Origin: Symbiodinium natans
Lineage: Eukaryota > Sar > Dinophyceae > Suessiales > Symbiodiniaceae
DNA: 64,000 nucleotides
Assembly (NCBI GenBank): GCA_905221605.1
Contig: CAJNDS010001291.1
Span: 751,171-815,170, forward strand
Reading direction: 5' to 3'
Part shown: piece after piece, positions 48,789-58,900 of the stretch
How the letters are laid out: every line of letters begins with the position of its first letter
Numbering within the stretch: the first letter of the stretch is position 1
Notes under the pieces: generated by a model
Databases searched by the model: none
Told to the model about the DNA's origin: nothing
The model's input: only the letters and a program-made list of their open reading frames with translations
Program-made: the position numbers and the translations under genes

Positions 48789-49698
48789 ATGATCCGCTTT
48801 CCAATGGCCCCTGAACGTTTCCTCCACCGAACTGTCCTGGCAAAGCCCTCCATGGAAATCGAGTTCCTCAAGCCTACTATACTAGACATTGAAAGCAAGC
48901 CTGAAACAGCCTCAACAGTGAGTTTTGCGCAGCTGGGTTCCGAAGTTTTAGCGCGGGTCCAGGTCAGTGTGCGTCCCGACATGAAGGGAGCAGCTAGGAG
49001 CAGCTAGGATCTAAAGGTTATATAAGGGACCTTGCGGGCTTTGCCTGTTCCGGCGGAGGACCTGATAGACATCTCCCAGACGTCTCCTGGAATCCTGCTC
49101 GACCTCTCTTTAAGAATGCGGGAGACACAGCAGCTTGCCACCCAAGCGCGGCAGAACAATGTTTCTTGCACATGACTCATGCAGTACTGTAACATGTAAC
49201 ATTCAAGACATCGGAAGTTTTCAGCTTGTCAAAAGTAAATGGTTATATAGTTACTGATTGCTCCTCATCAAATGTTAAATTGGCGGATCACCACAGGCCC
49301 ACAGGTACCACAATGCTTCGTCAATAGCTTGTTTCTCGGTATGACATTTAATCACAGCTTGCGCAGTCCAAAGAGTCTAAAGAGTGTTGTCATAAACTTG
49401 CTGTGCGCTGTGGCCACATTTCAAGACCCGAAGCTATGATGGGCGATTTTGGCGCGTGAGGCGAGTGTACAGCATTATGCAGCTCAGGCAGCGGATTGGT
49501 GAGATTCGTGGCCTGAGACCCTCACTGGCGAACGTTAAGTATATGGCGGAGAACTACATCCCCGAGTTTCAGTTCAATCGAACCGGCTACATCTCGAGAC
49601 CCCTGAATGCCTCTGAGGTTCAGAATCTCAGCTATTTGCGCGCGCATATCCCCAGCGCCCTGGAACCGACATTAGACCTCTTGGAGTCCCTCGAATGA
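48789..49698 (+). CDS. Unidentified protein, at least three exons, likely coiled-coil part
   Basis: Exons about 48789-48962, 49059-49160 and 49483-49698 join in frame, and both introns fall in phase 0 with clean GTCAGT and GTTTCT donors. The joined product is about 163 residues. Its centre (LRMRETQQLATQARQNNLRQ and on) is polar and heptad-like, and its end (SYLRAHIPSALEPTLDLLES) is helical. The first ATG used is the one at 48789; upstream exons are possible because the frame stays open back to 48540. It lies about 280 bp after the BTB stop codon on the same strand. No domain is recognised. Confidence 0.5.
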
Positions 49699-49699
49699 G

Positions 49700-51430
49700 C
49701 TGCCTGGCAAATGGTACCAAATGGTCTTGTCGGAGCCGTGTTGCCATTGAATGCCGTCGCTGGTGACTGTGTGCAAACACTGCCTGGTTGAGCTAAACCT
49801 TCTAAATAGTAGAACTAGGACACTCAAATGCTGTGGCTTCCCGCTTGCCAGCTTGAGTCTTGAACCCTCGCTAGGTGTGACACGATGCGCGATACTTTGA
49901 GCACTTGACTGTACGTTATCCGAGGCTCATCGATGCCTTCCTTCTGCGATGACGAGACTGAAGTCGGTGCGTGATGGAAAGTTATTCGTCGAAGGTTCAC
50001 TGAGGCACAAGACCACAGATCCCGGCACCCGGCGATTTGGCCCCACATCGTGCCAAACATAAGCGCAGTGGCGCAGCCGAATCTATCGCAAATGCCTCTT
50101 TCACGCAGCGGTTATGAATGCCACTGAGCCACTGAGCCTGCAGACCCAACGTGGTCCTTGGCATGAGTGAGACGGAGAAAGAGTCTCTTCAAGTCCCTGG
50201 CCCCCGATCTCCATGGCCCCAGGCTCCAGGCTCAACCTCCAAATTAAAACCTTCAACCCCGGAGCGGCTTTCTGCGAGGAACAAACATGGCTCGAACAAG
50301 TCCTGTTCAAACTACTTCGAACTACACTTGAGCCTTCATACCCATGCTGAGGGCCCTGATGAGGATTAGACTGCACTTGCCTAGGTGCCCAAACATGCCC
50401 TTCCGAAAGCACGCGCTCGATAGAACCTTGGCTTGTCAGACTGCGATGCCCTCTTCGAGAGGCGGCCTGGTACTTGGATGAGAGGGGACTCGGCTCAAAA
50501 CCTCGGCCGAGGTCATTTCGGGCACGACTGCATGCAGTCAGCCAGGTAGAGACGCAGAAGCAACTACTGCAACCGCAATCTTTCTCGCGCAGCCCTCAGT
50601 TCAAATGCCATACAGAGGTGTACATCCTACGGGATCGAGGGAATGTATACTGTAGCAGGATAGCCATGATAGCCAACAACGATTGTTCTGCTATGTCATC
50701 GACCCTCTTTGAAGCCTGGATGGCCCCTAACCCAGCCCCAGCAAATCCTGAATCTTGATTGTCCCATGCAACTTGGTGCGCTGCCTGCTTAAACTAACAC
50801 AAGCAAGCTCCTCGAATGGGCACATCCAGCAGTTCCACCGCGCATGCCAGAAGCTGTTTGGGTTCAAAGTTAGAGCTCCGGGTTGCGAAGTGGGCGCGAT
50901 GAACCGTTTGCTCACAAGCCTCCCAGCCACGACTTGAAACGTGATACGATGCACAGGGCTTGCGAGCTTTTCCAGCTTTTCTCGTACTTCGGCTTTTCTT
51001 GCTGTGAAGTACTGCTACGACGTGCAACGATTGTCATGACCATGGGCTTCATCTACTGGCACTCCTCTGAGTCAGCCAAATGGCTCCCAGGAGGTTTTGG
51101 GGTTTAGCAGGACATGCAAGGGTGACACCTTAGAGGCTGAGATTCACAACGGAATAAACGAAACTTCAGCATTTGGGACCTGAACTTTGTAGTTTGCGGG
51201 GCCGGACTGCAAGCCAGGGCTTGTTTTTGGGGCCACTCTCGAGGGACGCACCAGGGCCTGAGTCGGACACATCTTGAACCTGAGTCGGAAACAGCCTGAA
51301 CCCGGGTCGAAATCAGAAATGCCCCCGGCATCCCCTAGCCAAAAACCCGGACAGCCCTGAAAGCTCATGGTCTCTGATGTGCTGGCATCCTGCCTTCGCC
51401 AGGATTGTGGTTTCAAGAGTCGCGCTGTAA
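49700..51430. other. Mostly unassigned; two weak exon candidates
   Basis: Plus frames 50800-50937 (IQQFHRACQKLFGF) and 50949-51106 (ELFQLFSYFGFSCCEVLL, then a hydrophobic part) look coding. The second resembles the leucine-rich helical pairs of octotricopeptide-type proteins and might belong with the exons at 51441-51803. Junctions could not be fixed. Confidence 0.3.
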
Positions 51431-51440
51431 GTATCTACAG

Positions 51441-51803
51441 ATTTTGGCCAGCAAACATCATCCCGTGGCATGGATCCTGCTGTTGAGCTTCAGTGCAATT
51501 GGTTTTGGGGATCGAGTTGCCATGCTCCGGACACTCTCTGTCACGCTACAGTAAGCATGTACGATTTTTGAAACTTCACAGCAGAAAAGACAGGCAGCGC
51601 TGAGACAAAAATGTCTTTCTGGTTCAGGCTCAGGCTATGCACCTGCTAAGTTGGCGTCCGATGGTAACGCCAAAAGACAAGCGGCAGAGACATTGACAAC
51701 ATTGCAGCACCTTGCAGTTGCATCCCAGAAACGCGCAAGGTGGCAAATCGTTCAAGTGCCTCTTTGGAACCCGAACGTACTTGACTGCATTGGAAGCCAT
51801 TAA
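51441..51803 (+). CDS. Possible exons of an OPR/RAP-type RNA-binding protein
   Basis: Frame 51441-51550 opens after CTACAG, ends at a GTAAGC donor and holds AWILLLSFSAIGFGDRVAML, which resembles the helical repeats before RAP domains. Frame about 51634-51803 ends at TAA and holds SQKRARWQIVQVPLWNPNVL, close to the RAP-domain pattern (Lys/Arg-rich, then W-x-V-V-x-V-P-x-x-E/N-W). RAP proteins bind organelle RNA and are numerous in dinoflagellates. The first exon ends in phase 2 and the second needs phase 1, so an exon is missing between them or one boundary is wrong. Confidence 0.28.
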
Positions 51804-51827
51804 TGTGAAACTTTCTTTAGATCCCTA

Positions 51828-51890
51828 CTTTCCCCCCCCCCCCCCCCCCCCCCCTCCCTTTTTCTCCCCTCCCCTCCCCCTACTCTGTCT
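51828..51890. repeat. Poly-C run
   Basis: About 23 C followed by pyrimidine-rich sequence. It makes a Pro-rich frame that is not a gene. Confidence 0.9.
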
Positions 51891-51899
51891 CTCTCCTCT

Positions 51900-53020
51900 C
51901 AAACAACATGAGAATCGTCTGAGAAAATTGAATTTTGCCGACCTTCGCAATGCCAGGATGGACATTTTGTAGTCTCCTCGCGACCTTGAGCATCGCTTCC
52001 AAGTACATCATTGGCCAGGAGGCCTGAGGCAATGTTTCGCTAGTAGCAAGCAGGCGTTTACTTGAACTTCAGATTTGGGGTTCCATGGGAACTGCCAGGT
52101 AGCAGCGTCTGAAAGTGGAATCGAATGTCGCCTCTGTGGGGCTTAGCAAATGCCAAACGAGAAATTAGCCAGATGGGTTGGCTGCAAGACCAGGCAAGAG
52201 TGGGACGGCAGAGAAAGATGATCGTAAATCGATGTATTTTGAGTTCGGGGGTCTGGGCGTGGCGGCCGAACGGCCTAATCCAAGAGATCAGGTCAGCGTT
52301 CATTGGAAGCATAGAGTTAGAGGGGCGTTGTCATTGCTTCAGGCTGCATGCTGCGGGAGGGGTTCATGATGCCCTGGCTCAGGGCTACGAGTCCAGATTG
52401 CGCTTGTACTTGGGTTGGCTTGGAGGGCACGCAGCATCAGCGCAAATGTCGTACATTATCCTTTCGCCCCACCCTGTTTCCACAGCCTGAACGCCGAGCC
52501 GCCAAACCTGCAGTGGAACGTTTCTTCTGAATTCGGTCATATCTTTCGCGGTTGTGAGCCACCTAAGCCATCTGCAGCAATCGCCTGAATTCCTACACCT
52601 ACCACGCCGCGCCCAGCCTCCGACCTACATTAAGATCGTGCCGGAGCTAGTCTTTCGACAGTGGGGCTGAAGGCTTTTGCATGTGGGTCGGTGGCGTGAT
52701 TCTGCAGATCTCTACGCAGACAGCCTCTCCCCCACTCCCTGAACAAAGAGGGAACTGTGCAACTCCAAATCCAATGCAGGAGAGGGCAGGTGCTTATGAG
52801 GCCGCGGCCCTACTCGGGAGAACGGCTTCGGTTTCAAGCGCTGGTGTACGAAAGCCACAGTTAAGCGCGGGAGTTTGCACTGGGATCCCTGCCTGTCCTA
52901 CGCATCATACGTGCACGTGGCCCTCGATGATTTATTTGGAAGGCTCATCTTGCTCTGACTAGGTGACCTAGAGTGGAGCTGTTGGGGCCAAGATCTCAAC
53001 AAAAGGCTTAAAGGCTGAAA
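51900..53020. other. Unassigned spacer upstream of the 53-kb gene
   Basis: Frames at 52125-52490 and 52681-52962 show no family match. One plus frame near 52880-52970 (containing SYASYVHVALDDLFGR) looks coding and could be an exon of a further gene, but its phase does not fit the next ATG at 53022. Confidence 0.3.
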
Positions 53021-53021
53021 A

Positions 53022-54781
53022 ATGAAAGAAGCCGCCCAACAGCCTCAGGTCATGTTCGACGAGGAGAAGACCTCGCTTGACCTGTCCAAGGACTGCTATC
53101 CCGGCAAGGCAGGCTCGAGATGGCACTGATCGAGATAGAAAGTGTGTCCAGAGATGTTGAGAGCTGGTTTTCGACAGCCTCTCTTGGATTCTAGCCGTGA
53201 TTCGCGCTAAGTGAAATACCCGGTGCTGTACACAGGGACAAGATGCATAGTTTGCTTCATGCCAGGATTTGGCAGGAGGAAAGGTTGTCATTTGTCATGT
53301 GGGTGCCACATTGATGTTCGGGAGCCGCGTGTCAAATTGTCGGGTCCAGTTTTGCCACAGCACACAGACGCAATCCCACCTGTACCTGGCTTCTCTTCGG
53401 GGCGTTGAAATGTTTCACATTACCTCTAACGATTGCTTCGAGGTGTGTCCGCCAGTGGTGATTATGGTTGGCCGACAAGTAGGCGCGCGTATGTGCATGA
53501 AAGCATGAAAATGCAGGTCAACACGCTGGGCCCTGAATTTAGCTTCTCTAGTGTGGGGTGAGGCGTATTGGGGGAGTGGAGAGGGGGAGGGAAATGAGAA
53601 GAAGTTGACTTTGGGGGCCTTGGGTCCTAGGTGGTTCGCCTGGCTCGATGCCCGAACTTTGCGTGTGGGTGATGCTACTACGACTAAGTTTCAGTTCTTG
53701 TCGACTTAAGGGAGACACCTGGCCGCCATAGCTAACGGACGTACTACAGAGGTTGTCGTCTCATGACTTTCAAGAGAGGCAGTGTTAGCCGAGGTTGTGT
53801 CGGGGCTTGAGCCAGGTCAACATTAGGTGGTTTGGGCATGAAATGGCTGTAAATGTTCGAATTGCTTGTCTTCTGCTCGTCGATAGTTGTATTGGTGCAT
53901 TGTTCGCATTGTCAGGGGCGCACTGCTCTGAACAACGATTGACTTGTGTGCCCACAGTTAAACTGGTGCCCTTGAAGCTTTGCCTGCAAGGCCTGAACCC
54001 AGCACTAAAGTCACTAAATCGGCGACCGAAGAGGTCAGCTAGGGCTTGACTGGAGAGGTCAGTGGGTCAAGGCCTAGGTGTTAGACAAGGAGGCTCCAGG
54101 GTCAAGAAGTCGAAGGGCAGCCGAAGATGTCCATCTAGACAAAGACAAACCCAGTCTCGATCCGAATCCAGCAATCAGGAAAGGAAGACGAACGCCTCTT
54201 GCCGATCTCACACCAATCTTTTGCGCCTGCGACGTGTGCATCCAGCCTTACAGCTGGCTAGTCCTGGCTAGAGTCTCCGCTAGTCCTCTGTAAGCTTAAG
54301 CCACGGAGGTGATGACAAGTACACTGCAACACTTTGAGACAACATCCCTGTCAACCAGGGACGATCGAGGTGTCCAACTGCCACGAGGGCGCGACATCCT
54401 CAGCTTCCAAGTGCGGGGTTTGCAGGCGCCTCTTAACCTTTTATCCTGGAGACTGCTTTCTCCTTGCCGCCTTGCCCCTTCATAATGTTCACTTCGCTTC
54501 AGGAATGGCCTCGTTACGCGTTAGGAGTGGATTGGCCTAAATGCCCCATGACCCAACGCCCTCAACCCCAACCCTCAACCCTCAACCTGCCAAAAACCTT
54601 CAATCCTAAAATCAACTATTCCCCCTACTCGTCAAACCCAATACGCCTTTACAGAAAAAATCCGCCCTATACTGTTGTGAAGAGGCACGCTGGCTTGTTT
54701 GCTAGGGAACTGCGAGTTGTCGATGCTGTTATGCTGCTTGCCCATCTCGGGTATAGGAAGCTTTTTGTTGTCTGGACATGA
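53022..54781 (+). CDS. Unidentified gene: two firm exons and three possible ones
   Basis: An ATG at 53022, with an in-frame stop just before it, opens exon 53022-53112, which ends in phase 1 at a GC donor. Exon 53276-53442 follows in the right phase and ends at GTGTGT. Together they give about 86 residues, including MFDEEKTSLDLSKDCYPGKA and KVVICHVGATLMFGS. Three further coding-like plus frames follow: about 54105-54240 (AAEDVHLDKDKPSLDPNPA), 54360-54502 (IEVSNCHEGATSS, KCGVCRRLL) and 54655-54781 (AGLFARELRVVDAVMLLAHL, ending in TGA). Their junctions are not fixed, so the end is provisional. A telomere-like CCCTCAACC tract lies at 54560-54600. No family is recognised. Confidence 0.42.
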
Positions 54782-54789
54782 GGCGGCCC

Positions 54790-57752
54790 GCAGAGAAATG
54801 ACATCTCGGCTCCCATCTGAAAGTCGGGGGGTCTCTTTCATGCTAACAAATTTGGCTCAACCGGCCTGTCCAAACTGAAGAGGCCAGAGCAGGCCCGGAA
54901 AAGCCCAGAAAGAAGAAAGAGGCAGGCCAGCCCTTTTGAAAACAGGCCCGCCCAAACAAGACTACAGCCTTTGTAAAGCCGAAACCAGCTGCAACTATGT
55001 ATGATGTTCGCCCCCTTGCCGGAGAAATTGTAGCAATCCAGGGGGCGCTTTAAAACCTAGGCCTACTGGAAAACACAGGTTCGTGCACATTTTTGCTGGT
55101 GCTGCGCGAGCACTGTGCTAGTGCGGCAACCAGACCAGTGGTCCACATGCTAACTTGGGGCCAAATGGCCGAATGCTAACTTCTTACTGTGGACTGAGAG
55201 CTGGCACCGAGCCATCGCCATACTAGCGCCACACTGGTGTTTAAGGAGCTGTACTTGGAGGGGCCGCCACAACGAAGACATAAAGTTGATGCATGTCATA
55301 GTCCGCGTCCCCTCCAATTGTTTAACAAGAACCGAAACAGGCTTGCAACATAGGGGGTGTGTTGCGGGAGGTTAAAAAATCGAGTGGAACTGCAGCGCTT
55401 TGTGGTGATATTCGTCGCTGCTCAATGCGCTTGTAAACTTTTAAACCTCATATGAACATGAATGAAAATGAACACAGGGCCACCCTTCCACATAGCGTGG
55501 CAGAGGTCATGTACACGTTCATCAACAAGGGAGACCTGGTGCCAAGCTCAGCTGTGCACGTGTAGGGTTCGTTTCTTTGGTCATTGGTCCTGATGCATGT
55601 CTTTCGCTGCCGTGTATTCTTGTCAATCTCGGGGTGACATGGGGCGACGGTGCACGCCGGAGGACCGGATGTCAAAGCAAGTCTTTGCAGAACATTTGTC
55701 GAAAGTCGCGTGCAACCGTGCATGTTGTAGTCGTTGCCCACTCAATTGCTTCAACCTGCATGCGGACTGACGTGACATGATGGGGCCGCTGCCAAATTAA
55801 ATGGCATTGGGCTATCGCTATTGGACCTTCCCCTAGCCAGCCTATCATTCTACTACTACCCAATTAGGCTAGGGTATACAGCTTTCATACACATTGGCTT
55901 CCAGCTCATCTTTGCATCGGCTGCGGAGATCCACTGCTTGGCTTTCATTGTTCGGATGATTTGTCCGGGCTTTGAGACCGTGTCAATGAGATCAAAATCC
56001 AATTCTACCGAGTTTCTTTTGATCAGAGGTGTGGAGCTGGGGGCTCAGGCTTAAGGCAGCTTGTGAGATCTCGTCGTTGGCGTTGGGAGCTTCCGGCGTC
56101 GGAGGTAGGTTGCTGTCGCCCAGATCGAACACCGGGAACTTTCTGCGCCACCCGAGCCACAATGTGAAGAGCGGGCTTCATCCGCACTATGTAGCAGCTT
56201 CAAAATGCCTCAATTCCAAGGACGCTGGCGTCGTCGTGCAGCATGAGGGGGGTCTTTACGGTTCCAAGGCCAATGGCAAGGGTGTGCTCGAAACATTCAT
56301 ATTGTAAAGGTTCGGTTAGGTTGTACGAAGGCCCTGATCCAGGCGAGGATGCACGCAGGGTCATGAGTCATGAACACATGTTACACAGCTGTAGGCTGCG
56401 TGCGAGAATGGGACATACCCAGGCTCATCATCCACAAGCCTTGCTGCAGGGTATCCCGCAGTTCGGCGTCGGAACCTGCTTCTGCTATCGTGAAGGGGTC
56501 CCAAGCTCGGATTCTTATAGGGCTTGGAGACCAGATGGGACCAGGTTTGCCGACCCAGGGGGAGCTTCCAGGATTCTAGAATCTGTTTAGGACTGGGAGA
56601 TGACAGGATGTGAGAATTTGAGAACTCACTTAGGGCATCTTAGGGCAGGGTGCGGGGTTTGGCTTGTAAACTCGCGCTGCTGTATGCTGCACGCATGTGC
56701 GCACCTTCGGCTTTTTCTCGCCAATACCCACCATCCTCCACAGCATTCAACCTTCGGGACCTCAAGCCTCAACCCTTGTGCTATGTCGCCTACTGCGAGG
56801 ACAACACTGCAGCTAGCGTTTCGCCATAACACAATGCAGGGTTGAGTGTTGAGGAACCGACCGCCTAAACACTACAGACTAAGAACCTGATGTGCGGCTG
56901 ATGCTCAACTCGGCAGCGACGCCTCGTGCTCAGTGCAATACCTCGAGAAGTGCGAACGGAATGCATATAGCAAAGTTAGCAAGGCTCGCGTGATGACGTA
57001 TACGTTGGGCATTTTGCCCTGGCCCTTACCTCACCGTTTCCTTGACAAGTATTTGTTAGGCTTCATACTGTGCGGAAGGTTGAGCACAAGGCGACTGCAG
57101 TGTGTTCGCAGAAATACTTGTGCTGCCTAAGGCAAGTGGCTGCACATGCCATCTCAGCGGCGTTGCCTGAGAAAGTCGCCGGCCGTGTAGCTAGAAGCTC
57201 TGCGTTGCTAAGTCCCCCAGCCCCAAACCTAGAGTCCTAGAACGACGTGCACCGCTTATTGACAAGTTGGGAGAACGCAACAGGAATGCTCAGCAAGTAT
57301 TGATTGTAACGCGCGATGATCAGGCTTGCACACTGAGCTAGGATGAGAATACTCTTGAGATCTTTTGAGGCAACTGGTGCATTCCCTGGTAAATAAGGGG
57401 AAGAGTGGGGAACGGATCAAAGACGGAAAGTTCCGTGGTGATTCGGAGGAGGAGGTTGGGGGAGAGGGGGGTGGACCGGAACAGCTCACAACGAGCTAGC
57501 GGCAGCTTGCGGGTTGGACCGACGCACAGGTCAAGCTACCACGCAGCGCTTGACAGCAGGAGCGCTCCCAAAATGAAAGGTCAAGAGGAGAAGCAGAGAC
57601 AACAAGTACTTCTGCGGTGATGGGGAACAGCTCCAACGCATTTTGGGGACAAGTTGGTGTGTTCGTGCCGGAGGTGTGTGCTGGCACGCGTTCACAGAGT
57701 GAGGGTGGGCGAGAGCTGACCTCCGCACACAGACGCAGACACAGACACAGGC

Positions 57753-57790
<38 letters not shown>

Positions 57791-58895
57791 TGCACACACA
57801 TTTTACACGTAGACCATCGTAGACCCTAGACCTAAACCCTTACGCCCGGAAACTTTGTCTGAGAGGACTGTAGGTGCTTGCACAGGAAAATGATCAGAAT
57901 TGGCCTTTTTTAAGTTTGCCAGCAGCAACCCATGGCAGCTTTGCATTGCGTGGTTTCGGTTTGAGGCGTTGAACTCCAACGCCCTGTATCCTAAGCCCAT
58001 GCTCCAGGCGAACCAATGCAAAAAGCACCAAAGCCCGTAAGGCATTAAACCCTCGGGGTATCAGGGTAGATCAGCCCAGTGACCAAAGACGGCCCTGAGC
58101 GCTTGATTTCAGAAGATGTGCACTAAGGCTTCCCATGCTCACAAGCTAGAAAGGGGACACGGACACTATGTTCGAGGCTAGTCTTGGACATTTTGGGTTC
58201 AAGTTCAGCAACAGAACGACGCAGAATTTAGTAAGAAGCCTTAATCGTGCACCTCGCAAATCAGCCAGGGCCACGTTGAGCGAATTCCGCGGAACTTTGG
58301 CCGAAAGAAGCGCGGCAACGATTTGCTTTGTGTGCTGCTTCTTGTGTTTTGGTCAGCCTGACGGAGAGCCACCTGAATATCCAGAAAGCCAGAAGCACAT
58401 TAGTAGCAATTCGTCGTTCGGGACAGCAACCGGCGAAGCTGCAAGCACAATGTGTGCAAGGTTCTCATTTATTTCTCGGCTGAATAATATGGGTTGTGCA
58501 AAGCCGTTGGGGGGGTGCAAAGCCCAGTCCGTGTGTAGCTTGCGATCGGAAAGCAGAAGGGTTTGCAACTGCAACACTGCCCTTGGCAATTGTCGCTGCA
58601 TGTCATGTCAAATTTTTTAAACTCCACATGTTCTAAGACATGTTCCAGATCTCAGCAGAAGACACGTGATTCCGAGCAACAGCTGTGCCATGGCGCATTT
58701 CCAATTGCGAATTGCCTCATTTCAATTGGCTCATTTGCAATAGTACCCTCTGTGTGACGCAGATGACAGCAACGAACTTCGACAAGGAGTAAAGCAGCGG
58801 ATGAGCGCACGACCCTACTTCCAAGCTGCTTTCAATAGCGGCACACCTGCCAAATATTTAATTTCCACTACGCAGGCCAGTGCCTCGCCCTTTTT
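54790..58895. other. Unassigned stretch with a CA microsatellite
   Basis: Minus-strand coding-like pieces lie at 55870-56140 and 56180-56300, but their frames switch too closely for an intron. A plus frame at 58168-58620 (150 codons, Cys-rich end) has no partner. A CA repeat fills 57757-57797. Nothing else is seen. Confidence 0.35.
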
Positions 58896-58900
58896 CCAAC

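Noticed and set aside
55870-56300. Coding-like minus-strand pieces (one containing ELDFDLIDTVSKPGQIIRTM)
   Set aside because: Adjacent pieces switch frame within fewer than 60 bases, too close for an intron, so a gene model cannot be made; they may be decayed exons.
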